Part shown: positions 1 to 7,378 of the stretch, piece after piece
Position numbering within the stretch: the first letter of the stretch is position 1
How the letters are laid out: each line of letters begins with the position of its first letter
From: Pseudobdellovibrionaceae bacterium
GTDB taxonomy: Bacteria; Bdellovibrionota; Bdellovibrionia; Bdellovibrionales; JAMPXM01
DNA: 42,288 nt
Direction: 5' to 3'
Assembly (NCBI GenBank): GCA_021463345.1
Contig: JAJTYM010000032.1
Location: 1-42,288 of the forward strand
Made by a program: the position numbers and the translations under genes
Notes under the pieces: generated by a model
Told to the model about the DNA's origin: nothing
Databases searched by the model: none
What the model saw: the letters and a program-made list of their open reading frames with translations, nothing else

Positions 1-58
1 AACGCCAATGTTCTTCAGGATCGCGTCAATTGACGCGATCCTGAAGAACATTGGCGTT
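1..58. repeat. Perfect 58-bp palindrome at window start
   Basis: Bases 1-29 are the exact reverse complement of bases 30-58, with no spacer, so the strand could fold into a 29-bp hairpin. The palindrome begins at the first base of the window. This is what a contig end with an assembly fold-back looks like, but a real cruciform site or replicon-end hairpin would look the same. No gene is predicted across it. Confidence 0.95.
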
Positions 59-90
59 TGCCTTTTTACGGGTTCGGCGGTGCGTCCCAG

Positions 91-119
91 GTGACTGCTT
101 CCGTTGATGAAATTAGGAT
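91..119 (+). promoter_or_regulatory. Putative sigma70-type promoter for the gene at 143
   Basis: GTGACT (91-96) and TAGGAT (114-119) are separated by 17 bp, each matching four of six consensus bases. Transcription would start near 126, leaving a short leader that holds the AGGAGA ribosome site at 132-137. By-eye call. Confidence 0.4.
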
Positions 120-142
120 CTGGCAAACAACAGGAGAGAAAT

Positions 143-1108
143 ATGTCCCGAATGCTCGTTTTCGCTCTTGCCGCTTTTCTTTCCGTGCCGACGCCGGCGA
201 TGACGCTGGGACAAATCGACGCGTTCCTGAAAACAACGTGCGGCAACGCGGTCATGACCGACACCGATACCGCCGCCGTTTATGTGAGCGGCGGCCGATA
301 CGGCTCGACGAGCGCGGGTGGGCGCGTGAAAACTCCGGGCTGGGTCCTCGTTTCGCCGCTGGAGCCAGCGCAACCCGTCAGACAGTTCAGGACTCTGGAC
401 GGAGCGGTCGATATGGACGTGCAGGGCTCGACCCTTTGGGTCCTCACTTACACCGCGATCGAAGAATGGCATCTGCCCTCCGGCGAGCGCAAAGGCGTCT
501 ACCCGACCACGCTCGACGGCCGCCCGCTCACGGCCAATCTCACGCAGGCGCTCGGCTTCTCCCGCGACGGCGACGAACTCGTCATAGCCCACGGGCGCTC
601 CGGCCTTTCCATCTTCGACACGGTCACGAGACAAGTGGTGCACGAGGAAGAGCTCCTCGTCTCGCAATCCCCCCTCGAGTCGACCGTGAAGGACGTGGCG
701 GTCAAGGACGGCGTCGCCATCTTCGTTTTGGACAACTTCACCCTCGCGGGGAGCGGCGAGAAGCCCGCTTTCCACGGCGCCGTCGCCTACGACGTGAAGG
801 CGCGCAAAGTCCTGCGAGAACTTGAGATCCTCGATCCCGGAGTCGAATCGATCACCGTTTCCGGCGACGAGGCTTTCGTCAGCTGGGGCACGCCGATCTG
901 GGTGTTTTCCTGGGAGTCGCTCCTCAACGACCGCAACCCCAAGCCGCTCCGCCGCGTCTGGGACTTCAAGGCCACCGGATACCCGAAAGGCAAACCATCC
1001 ATGAGCGGTGACGCGATGCTGACGTGCTTCCTCACGTTCTCGCCGTCCGGCTCCGGCCTCGGCCGCCTCTCCCCGAAAGCCCTCGACCGCCGGGCGCTGG
1101 GACTCTGA
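143..1108 (+). CDS. Secreted protein, possibly beta-propeller-like, function unknown
   Basis: The start at 143 is chosen because AGGAGA sits at 132-137 and the protein then opens with a classic signal peptide (MSRMLVFALAAFLSVPTPA). The 321-residue product is probably exported. The mature part has repeated blade-like segments such as a stretch around GLSIFDTVTRQVVHEEELL, the kind of beta-rich, W/G-containing repeat found in WD40- or YVTN-like propellers, but I cannot assign a family. Two cysteines, one near the mature N-terminus and one near the C-terminus, could pair. Its stop codon overlaps the antiporter start by one base (TGATG), so the two are probably co-translated. No enzymatic motif was recognised. 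Confidence 0.75.
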   Translation: MSRMLVFALAAFLSVPTPAMTLGQIDAFLKTTCGNAVMTDTDTAAVYVSGGRYGSTSAGGRVKTPGWVLVSPLEPAQPVRQFRTLDGAVDMDVQGSTLWVLTYTAIEEWHLPSGERKGVYPTTLDGRPLTANLTQALGFSRDGDELVIAHGRSGLSIFDTVTRQVVHEEELLVSQSPLESTVKDVAVKDGVAIFVLDNFTLAGSGEKPAFHGAVAYDVKARKVLRELEILDPGVESITVSGDEAFVSWGTPIWVFSWESLLNDRNPKPLRRVWDFKATGYPKGKPSMSGDAMLTCFLTFSPSGSGLGRLSPKALDRRALGL

Positions 1109-3327
1109 TGACCCATCTCCCCGAGTTGATCCATGACCTGGCCCTGATCCTCATCGCCGCGAGCGTGGTCTCCGTCATTTTCAAGATGCTCAAACAACCG
1201 TCGGTGCTGGGATACATCATCGCCGGTTTCCTCGTGGGCCCGCATTTCTCCGTCTTCCCGACGGTGACCGACTTGCCCAACGTGCAGACCTGGGCGGAGA
1301 TCGGCGTGATCTTCCTGTTGTTCGCGCTGGGGCTGGAGTTCAGCTTCCGCAAGCTCACGCGCGTCGGCGGCGCATCGACCATCATCGCGATCGTCGAGGT
1401 CGTTTCCATGGTCATCATCGGCTTTTTCTCCGGCCGGATCCTCGGCTGGGGCAACGTCGACAGCTTGTTCCTCGGGGGCGTCCTCGCGATCTCGAGCACG
1501 ACGATCATCATCCGCGCCTTCGACGAGCTCGGCTTCAAAGGCCGCGGGTTCGTACAGACCGTCTTCGGCACGCTGATCGTCGAGGACCTGGTCGCGATCG
1601 TTCTGATGGTTCTCCTCTCGACCCTCGCCGTCAGCCGCACGTTCGCGGGTCTCGAGATGGTCGGCGCGATGTCGAAACTCGCCTTCTTCCTGGTCCTGTG
1701 GTTCGTGGCGGGGATCTTCCTCCTGCCCACCCTCATCAAACGCGCCAAGGGGTTCCTCTCCGACGAAACGCTTCTCGTCGTTTCGATCGGCCTGTGCTTC
1801 CTGATGGTCGGCGGCGCCACGGTCGCGGGGTTCTCCCCCGCGTTGGGCGCGTTCATCATGGGCTCGATCCTGGCGGAGACCACCGAACGAGAGCGCATCG
1901 AGCACCTCGTGCAGCCCGTGAAAGACCTGTTCGGCGCCGTGTTCTTCGTTTCGGTCGGCATGCTCATCGACCCGAAGCTGATCGTCGAACACGCGCTGCC
2001 GATCGCGCTGATCACGCTGGTCACGATCATCGGGAAAACCCTGAGCACGTTCACCGGTGGCATGATCGCCGGGCAGGGCGTGCGGAACTCCACGCAGATC
2101 GGCATGAGCCTCGCGCAGATCGGCGAATTCTCGTTCATCATCGCCTCGCTCGGGCAGTCGCTGAAAGTCACCAGCGACTTCCTTTATCCCGTGGCGGTCG
2201 GCGTTTCCGCGATCACGACCTTCACGACGCCCTATATGATCCGTTCGTCCGGCGCCATCTGCGAAACGCTCGAGCGCAGCCTTCCAAAAACCTGGCAAGA
2301 CACACTTTCCCGCTACGCGGAATCCACGAGGAGCATCAGTTCGTCGGGCGACTGGAGCGTGATCCTCCGCCACCTGGTCAGCCGCGCGGTGATCCAGTCC
2401 GTGCTGATCATCGCCGTTTTCCTGGGCATCGCGCGTTTCGCGCAGCCCTGGCTCCAGGCGCAGCTCGACTCGCGCGCCTACGGATCCGTACTCGGTTGGC
2501 TGATCGCCCTGATCGTGTCGGCGCCGTTCTTCTGGGCCCTCGTGCAGCGCACGCCCTCGACCGAAGCGTTCTGGCGGGTGTACGGGCAGGCTCGATACCG
2601 CGCGCCCCTGATCATCCTGATGATCGCGCGTTGGGTGCTCGCCATCCTGCTGGTCGGTTCTTTGTCTTCGCACTTCTTCAACGTTTGGTGGTCCCTGCTC
2701 CTGAGCCTGGCCCTGATGCTGACGATCGTCGTGATCTTCTCGCGCCGGCTCGGAGACATCTACGCCTGGTTCGCCATCCGTTTCGCGAAAAACCTGTCCG
2801 CCTCGACCGAAGCGCACGTCGCGCCCGAACCCGCGCCTTTGGCCCCATGGGACGCCCATCTCGAAACGCTCGAGATCACGCCGGAATCGCAGCTGATCGG
2901 GCTGACCCTGGCCGAGGCGAAGATACGAGAGACCTTCGGAGTCACCATCGCCATGATCGAGCGCGGGGAACGCCGGATCGCGCCGCCGACCCAGAACGAC
3001 CGCCTTTTCCCATACGACGAAGTCTCGGTGATCGGAACCGACGACCAGATCCTCCGCTTCCGCGAAGCCGCGGAGAACCGCAGCTCGGCGACGGACGCCG
3101 AGAGCGGGTCGAACTACGGCCTGTTCCCATTTCGCATAGAGACGGACTCCCCCTTCATCGGCAAATCGATCCGCGAGTCCGGTATCCGCGAACAGGCGGA
3201 AGCCCTCGTCGTCGGCGTCGAGCGAGGCGGCGACCGCATCCTGAACCCGGACTCGTCGCTGACGGTCGACAAAGGCGATCTTCTCTGGGTCGTCTGTGAC
3301 AGCGAGAAATTCCGCCGTCTCCGCTGA
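1108..3327 (+). CDS. CPA2-family cation/proton antiporter with two C-terminal TrkA-C domains
   Basis: Inner-membrane monovalent cation:proton antiporter of the KefB/RosB type (739 residues). The N-terminal ~400 residues form the Na+/H+ exchanger domain, with the family signature GYIIAGFLVGP near the start and many hydrophobic helices. About four more helices follow (around residues 420-560). Two TrkA-C (RCK-C) domains lie at about 587-650 and 672-735. No Rossmann-type TrkA-N domain is visible between the membrane part and the TrkA-C pair, unlike E. coli KefB/KefC, so NAD(H) or glutathione gating of the Kef type is not indicated. TrkA-C domains in this family bind small ligands such as nucleotides; the ligand here is unknown. 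The ATG at 1108 overlaps the stop of the preceding secreted-protein gene. Confidence 0.9.
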   Translation: MTHLPELIHDLALILIAASVVSVIFKMLKQPSVLGYIIAGFLVGPHFSVFPTVTDLPNVQTWAEIGVIFLLFALGLEFSFRKLTRVGGASTIIAIVEVVSMVIIGFFSGRILGWGNVDSLFLGGVLAISSTTIIIRAFDELGFKGRGFVQTVFGTLIVEDLVAIVLMVLLSTLAVSRTFAGLEMVGAMSKLAFFLVLWFVAGIFLLPTLIKRAKGFLSDETLLVVSIGLCFLMVGGATVAGFSPALGAFIMGSILAETTERERIEHLVQPVKDLFGAVFFVSVGMLIDPKLIVEHALPIALITLVTIIGKTLSTFTGGMIAGQGVRNSTQIGMSLAQIGEFSFIIASLGQSLKVTSDFLYPVAVGVSAITTFTTPYMIRSSGAICETLERSLPKTWQDTLSRYAESTRSISSSGDWSVILRHLVSRAVIQSVLIIAVFLGIARFAQPWLQAQLDSRAYGSVLGWLIALIVSAPFFWALVQRTPSTEAFWRVYGQARYRAPLIILMIARWVLAILLVGSLSSHFFNVWWSLLLSLALMLTIVVIFSRRLGDIYAWFAIRFAKNLSASTEAHVAPEPAPLAPWDAHLETLEITPESQLIGLTLAEAKIRETFGVTIAMIERGERRIAPPTQNDRLFPYDEVSVIGTDDQILRFREAAENRSSATDAESGSNYGLFPFRIETDSPFIGKSIRESGIREQAEALVVGVERGGDRILNPDSSLTVDKGDLLWVVCDSEKFRRLR

Positions 3328-3389
3328 CGTCTTCGCCTCGCCGCCCATGGAGCGAAGAGCGGATCCGCTCCCAAGAGAGGCGCGCAGGC

Positions 3390-4226
3390 TCAGCGAGCGG
3401 CGGGGTCGAGGAAAGCGCGGATCCACGCGGCGACCGTGCCGTCGATATCCTCCGCGGTCGCGTAACCGTCGCTGATGTGCGTGCCGAACAAACGGATCGG
3501 GCTCATCTGCACGGCGACCCCCGAGACGAAGATTCCTCCCCCAGGGCCCTCGACGAGCACGGGAGCGCCTGAATCCCCATGGGCAAGGAGCGCGCCCGCG
3601 CCCGTCTTCCACAGGACCGTATCGGTGAAATACACGTGATCGAAGATTTTCAAGAGGACCGTACCGGTCAGGAAGCCGCCTTGATCCCAACCACCGCTGC
3701 GACGGTGCCCGCCGATATGCGCTTTCCTCCCGATGACCAGGCCGTTCGGGCGCACGGGCAACGTGCCAAAAACGGCTCCGGCATCGTCCAAGCCCTCGAC
3801 CGATTCCTCTCCGATCGTGGCGGCCCCCGAGTGGAGCTCGATCAGCGCGATATCACGGCCCCTGGCTCTGTACTCGTTGACGTAAAAGAAGCCAGGGAAC
3901 ACGTCCCAGGCGCGAACCCGCACGCGCCAGTCGACGCGCTGGCCGGACCGGGCGATGCCGTTGACCCGGATCACCGGCATCGCGCGCGTTTGGTCCACCG
4001 TGAATTTCCCGCCCCCGGGGCCGAAGATGAAATGCGTGCAATGAGCGGCGGTCAGGAGCACGCGCGCGGCGATCACGGATGCCGTGCAGGATCCCTCCTC
4101 GCCTTTGATCCTCACGACGGGCGAATAGGCGGGGTCGACGGCCCGGCTCTGGGCGCGAGCCACGCTCGCGCCAACGACGGCGAGGAGCGCTACTGATAAA
4201 ACAAACCACTTGCGAGGGAACGGCAT
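3390..4226 (-). CDS. Secreted trypsin-like serine protease (S1)
   Basis: Exported chymotrypsin-fold protease of 278 residues. The signal peptide is MPFPRKWFVLSVALLAVVGASVARAQ. The triad is visible: His62 in LTAAHC, Asp125 in GRDIALIEL, and Ser219 in HGDSGAP. The start is ambiguous. I chose the ATG at 4226 because it begins exactly at a textbook signal peptide. An upstream in-frame ATG at 4334 has a better ribosome site (GAAGGAG, 8 nt away) and would add 36 residues before the signal segment. The gene converges on the antiporter gene and diverges from the small secreted protein at 4473. Substrate unknown; degradation of external or periplasmic protein is inferred. Confidence 0.88.
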   Translation of the reverse strand: MPFPRKWFVLSVALLAVVGASVARAQSRAVDPAYSPVVRIKGEEGSCTASVIAARVLLTAAHCTHFIFGPGGGKFTVDQTRAMPVIRVNGIARSGQRVDWRVRVRAWDVFPGFFYVNEYRARGRDIALIELHSGAATIGEESVEGLDDAGAVFGTLPVRPNGLVIGRKAHIGGHRRSGGWDQGGFLTGTVLLKIFDHVYFTDTVLWKTGAGALLAHGDSGAPVLVEGPGGGIFVSGVAVQMSPIRLFGTHISDGYATAEDIDGTVAAWIRAFLDPAAR

Positions 4227-4426
4227 CGCGGCCGTGAGATGCGAGCGGGATGCCAGGGCGGGAAAACGCGCGTATTCGAACCCACGCTCAAAACCAGAGG
4301 CGAGCCCGGGAAATTTCGCTATGACGACGCTCATTCTTGGCACTCCTTCAGGAGTCGCCCGAATGAGCAAACTTTCGACGGTCATCCACTCTTTTCAGGC
4401 GTCTTTCCCGGAGGATCCCGCGGTGT

Positions 4427-4432
4427 TATATT
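4427..4432 (+). promoter_or_regulatory. Possible -10 element for the gene at 4473
   Basis: TATATT stands out in an otherwise GC-rich divergent intergenic region, 40 bp before the start codon. The bases at the expected -35 position (TTTCCC, 4404-4409) match poorly, so only the -10 is called. Confidence 0.35.
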
Positions 4433-4472
4433 TTGCGCCTACACGCTTTTGGGACTTGGAAACGGAGTTTTC

Positions 4473-4961
4473 ATGAAAACGTTCTGCGCTTTCATACTGA
4501 CCTCGGCTTCGGCCATGGCTTACGCGGGCTCACCGATGGACTCGGCGGCGCTCGAAGGCCGGTACAGCCTGACAAAGGCTTCAAGCGAATACGCGGCGCA
4601 GTTTCACTGCTCGGAAAAAATCGAAATCACCGTCACAGAAAAGGCCGTGACCCTCAATGGAACTCGTTCCTACGCGTCTTTCAAGGCCCGAGACACCACC
4701 TGCCAGCGTCAACGCAGCGACATCGGCCCGTTGAGAACGACCTGCACCGCGTTCAGTCAAAATTCCGTATTCGAGAGCCTGACCGAACCCATCACGACCG
4801 AGGATTACATAAAGGAAACCGAGACGGTCTATCTTCTGGGCGAGAGCATATTGATCCATCGCAACGACGTGACCCAGCTCCACTTGGGTTTCTCTACGGA
4901 CGAGAATGACGATGAATTCAAATGCGAATACCGGCGTGTTTCAGGGCACGTGACGGAATAA
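4473..4961 (+). CDS. Small secreted cysteine-containing protein, function unknown
   Basis: A 162-residue protein with a signal peptide (MKTFCAFILTSASAMAYAG) and a CGGAG ribosome site at 4463-4467 just upstream. The mature part has four cysteines (in FHCSEK, TTCQRQ, RTTCTAF and EFKCEY), which could form two disulfides in the periplasm or outside. The sequence alternates polar and hydrophobic residues as in an all-beta fold. No family was recognised and no catalytic motif seen. It stands alone: the protease upstream is divergent, and lexA follows after ~300 bp with its own promoter. Confidence 0.75.
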   Translation: MKTFCAFILTSASAMAYAGSPMDSAALEGRYSLTKASSEYAAQFHCSEKIEITVTEKAVTLNGTRSYASFKARDTTCQRQRSDIGPLRTTCTAFSQNSVFESLTEPITTEDYIKETETVYLLGESILIHRNDVTQLHLGFSTDENDDEFKCEYRRVSGHVTE

Positions 4962-5130
4962 ACCGGCTTCGACGGCGAGGCGCCGCTCCGGAGGGAAAAC
5001 CCGGAGTTGGAGCTTCCTGGCCGCCCCACCGTATCCGCCGACCGCGGTGGCCATCCCTAGTTACCGACGATTTGTGAAAACCTAGGGCATCTTCCCCTTC
5101 GACCTAGACTTCAAGGCGCGTTTTCAAGCG

Positions 5131-5159
5131 TTGACTTACACGAAACTTACATCTAACTT
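5131..5159 (+). promoter_or_regulatory. Putative lexA promoter
   Basis: TTGACT (5131-5136) is followed 17 bp later by TAACTT (5154-5159). The four TTAC repeats at 5134-5173 overlap both elements and the predicted start of transcription, so bound repressor would block RNA polymerase. The rest of the 4962-5257 gap holds short inverted arms CCCTAG...CTAGGG (5055-5086) and a further CCTAG copy at 5103-5107, of unknown meaning. Confidence 0.5.
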
Positions 5160-5173
5160 ACACCTTACTTACA
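5134..5173 (+). promoter_or_regulatory. Four ACTTACA direct repeats at 11-bp spacing, putative LexA operator
   Basis: ACTTACA occurs at 5134, 5145, 5156 and 5167, so the repeat period is exactly 11 bp, about one DNA turn, and the core reads TTAC-N7-TTAC. The site lies 85-125 bp upstream of lexA. Known LexA autoregulation makes a LexA operator the natural reading. TTAC is the half-site reported for Bdellovibrio LexA (palindromic TTAC-N3-GTAA), while the direct-repeat geometry resembles alphaproteobacterial GTTC-N7-GTTC. Binding is inferred. Confidence 0.7.
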
Positions 5174-5257
5174 GCACTTGCGCCCTGCGCTCGTTATGAA
5201 TCCGTGTCGTGACGAAGCGCATAAGCCAAGTCAGAAGCTGAAAAAGGAGGATTTAAA

Positions 5258-6187
5258 ATGAGCCAGCGCAAGGACGGGCCCGGCATCACGCACGATAAAG
5301 CGCACGACAAAACACACGATGAAACACGCAATGGAGCTCGTAAGGAAACATGCGTCGAATACGATGACATGCCCGTCCCATTGACTCTGAAAGAAAAAAA
5401 CGTGCTCGAGTTTCTCGAGATGTTCATCCGTGAGAACGGCATTTCCCCGTCTTATCAGGAGATCTGCAAGCACTTCGGCTTTGCCTCCTTCAACTCCGTC
5501 CAACGTTACCTGAAACAACTCGAGGCGAAAGGGTACGTCCGTTTGCCGGGAGCCAATCAAAAACGCGCCATCACCATCCTTCGACCCGCCAACGCCGTCC
5601 AGGAAACGCTGGAATCAGCGAGAGCCGAAGGCGAGCAGATACGATCGGCAAAAACCGCAAGCCTCCGCAACGTCATCCCAGCGCTCAATAGCGGAGACGT
5701 CCGCAATCTTCCCTTGCTCGGCCGCGTCGCCGCCGGCTCGCCTATCGAGGCGTACGAACATGACGAATTCATCGACGTGCCCGCATCCCTCGTACGCTAC
5801 GCCGATCGCACGTACGCGCTTCGCGTGCAGGGTCAATCGATGATCGAGGACGGCATTCTCGACGGCGATGTGATCCTCGTGCAACGCCAAGCCTCGGCCC
5901 GCAACGGCGAGATCGTGGTCGCGATGATCGGAGAGGAAGCGACGGTGAAACGCCTTTACACTCACACTCGCGATCTCGCCGCTGCTCAAGCCGATGATCA
6001 AACGACGGGACGGGCGGCGCCATATACGGAGGCTCGAACAAGGCGGGCATCGGAACATGAGAACCCGAACGACCGGCGAGAAATGATCGAACTCCGCCCC
6101 GCGAACTCCAGCATGGCCTCACTGTGGTTTTCACCCGACGAGGTGCAGATCCGCGGCATCGTCGTTGGTCTGATCAGAAAATTTTGA
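5258..6187 (+). CDS. lexA: LexA repressor with unusual extension and insertion
   Basis: SOS repressor: binds operators and self-cleaves when RecA filaments form on damaged DNA. A winged-helix domain (about 45-110) is followed by the S24 peptidase domain. The cleavage site is Ala159-Gly160, nucleophile Ser194 in GQSMIEDG, and general base Lys231; the Gly-Ser and Ser-Lys spacings (34 and 37) equal those of E. coli LexA. At 309 residues it is far longer than the usual ~200. It has a His/Asp-rich N-terminal extension of about 37 residues built from 12-bp repeats, a long linker, and a ~30-residue polar insertion after Lys231. The start is fixed by AAAAAGGAGG seven bases upstream. It probably represses itself and the downstream imuB-like gene. 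Confidence 0.95.
   Translation: MSQRKDGPGITHDKAHDKTHDETRNGARKETCVEYDDMPVPLTLKEKNVLEFLEMFIRENGISPSYQEICKHFGFASFNSVQRYLKQLEAKGYVRLPGANQKRAITILRPANAVQETLESARAEGEQIRSAKTASLRNVIPALNSGDVRNLPLLGRVAAGSPIEAYEHDEFIDVPASLVRYADRTYALRVQGQSMIEDGILDGDVILVQRQASARNGEIVVAMIGEEATVKRLYTHTRDLAAAQADDQTTGRAAPYTEARTRRASEHENPNDRREMIELRPANSSMASLWFSPDEVQIRGIVVGLIRKF
5291..5326 (+). repeat. Three 12-bp tandem repeats in the lexA 5' coding region
   Basis: Units at 5291-5302, 5303-5314 and 5315-5326 share the pattern CACGAyrAArCr and encode HDK-A, HDK-T, HDE-T. The unit is a multiple of three, so copy-number change would keep frame and only lengthen or shorten the His/Asp-rich tail. Confidence 0.75.
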
Positions 6188-6201
6188 AAGCGACGTGGGT
6201 T

Positions 6202-7305
6202 ATGAATATGGCATCGCGGCTTCCACAAAGTCCAAATCGCGTTTTATGCCTGATTTTCCCGCAACACGATTCGCCTTCGGCTTCGAAGGCGGTTTTTGGG
6301 GGAGCCGCCGGATCAACGGCCTCTCCTCAAGAGCATGGCGAAAAGAAAAACCGCCGCTCCGTGCGCGACGCGGCCGAGGCGTTTCTCCGCTTCTCGCCGC
6401 GCGTGCAGCTCCGCGAACCAAACATGGTCTTCATGGACGTGGCTTCGACGTCTCAATTCTTCAAACCGAAAGGCTCGCCTCCGGCTTCCATCGGCCGTCC
6501 AGGCCCGCCCTCGGCTCTCCCCCGAAGCTCGGCGCGCGACGCGGGCTCACGCGAGAACGGAGTGCTGGAGTGCGCTCTGCATCTCGCTCGGGATATCGGT
6601 TTCGAAGCGAAGGCTGCCATCTCGGACACGGCCGCCGGCGCGCAGGCGTTCGCCCATCTGCATTCCCGCTTCATTTGCCCTCCGGGGGAAGAGAGAGAAT
6701 CCCTGCAGCCGCTCTCTCTTCCCCTTCTCCTCCGCTTGGAAGGGTTGAGCCCATGGCGGGACCCGCGGGCCGTGGAACAGATCGTGACCTTCTTCTACAT
6801 GCTCGGGTTCGGCAGGATCCGCGACCTCGATCATTTCAGTTTGGCTTCCTTCCAGGATCGCTGGGGTGAAACCGGCGCGCTCCTATGGAAACGCCTGCGC
6901 GGCCTCGACAGTCAGGCCATCTCCCCGCTTCCGCCCACTGGGCCATTCGAAGAATACGTGCGCTTCGACTTCCCCGTTTCGCTCGCGTCCCTGTTCTTGC
7001 ACCGCGTACGACGCTCTCTGGAGTTCCTGTTCGCGCGCCTCCAGGGTCGCGGCCTGCTCGCCTCGCGCCTGGTTCTGTCCATGCGTCACGAACACGCGGG
7101 CACGCGCCGCAGAACAGAGGTCGGACCCGGCTCGCCCAGCCGCGACCTCACTCTGTTCCTCGCCCTGATTGAAAGCGAGTTGAGCGGTATCGACCTCGAC
7201 AACCCGATCCGCGAATTCGAGATCGAAGTGATCCCCGAACCCGCGTCCGCGGAGGCGCGCACCCGCATCAGAACGCATCAAAACCGAGCGGCATGCGCAG
7301 TTTGA
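6202..7305 (+). CDS. ImuB-like Y-family DNA polymerase homologue, shortened
   Basis: 367 residues, starting 14 bp after lexA, so very likely the same SOS transcript. ImuB is a catalytically inactive Y-family protein that, with ImuA and DnaE2, performs mutagenic translesion synthesis in many bacteria. Family-like segments appear in order: RVLCLIFP near the N-terminus, AEAFLRFSPRVQL...FMDVAS (about 60-85), GFEAKAAISDTAAGAQAFA then PPGEE (about 130-165), the finger/HhH-like region, and the little-finger-like C-terminus (RARLQGRGL, TRRRTEVG). It is shorter than the usual ~450-550. The N-terminal palm is compressed and no Y-family catalytic acidic motif is seen in it. No imuA or dnaE2 lies nearby. 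No clear ribosome site precedes 6202; an in-frame ATG also lies at 6208. Confidence 0.75.
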   Translation: MNMASRLPQSPNRVLCLIFPQHDSPSASKAVFGGAAGSTASPQEHGEKKNRRSVRDAAEAFLRFSPRVQLREPNMVFMDVASTSQFFKPKGSPPASIGRPGPPSALPRSSARDAGSRENGVLECALHLARDIGFEAKAAISDTAAGAQAFAHLHSRFICPPGEERESLQPLSLPLLLRLEGLSPWRDPRAVEQIVTFFYMLGFGRIRDLDHFSLASFQDRWGETGALLWKRLRGLDSQAISPLPPTGPFEEYVRFDFPVSLASLFLHRVRRSLEFLFARLQGRGLLASRLVLSMRHEHAGTRRRTEVGPGSPSRDLTLFLALIESELSGIDLDNPIREFEIEVIPEPASAEARTRIRTHQNRAACAV

Positions 7306-7340
7306 CGGCCTCTCGCCCGGGCGATGAACCGAACAATGAG

Positions 7341-7370
7341 TTGTCATGATCCCCGCCGCTGAGGAATACT
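7341..7370 (+). promoter_or_regulatory. Putative promoter abutting the GTG start of the CDF gene
   Basis: TTGTCA (7341-7346), 18-bp spacer, AATACT (7365-7370), then only 8 nt to the GTG at 7379. Transcription would start at or within two bases of the start codon, giving a leaderless message. Confidence 0.5.
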
Positions 7371-7378
7371 CGTGATCT

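Noticed and set aside
3357-3370. 14-bp palindrome GAGCGGATCCGCTC in the convergent gap after the antiporter
   Set aside because: No T-run follows on either strand, so I cannot call a terminator; it is too short to be remarkable alone.
787-3690. Very long minus-strand open frame opposite the antiporter gene
   Set aside because: Its translation is Arg/Asp/Glu/Gly-rich low-complexity sequence of the kind produced by the antisense of a GC-rich gene; the plus-strand antiporter has clear family motifs.
4240-4300. TTCGAACC-like segment resembling a tRNA T-arm
   Set aside because: No acceptor stem, anticodon arm or D-arm can be built around it, and it lies in the leader or N-terminal region of the protease gene.
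5055-5107. CCTAG-containing inverted and direct copies upstream of lexA
   Set aside because: The arms are only 6 bp and the spacings irregular (25 and 22 bp); the TTAC repeats explain the promoter better.
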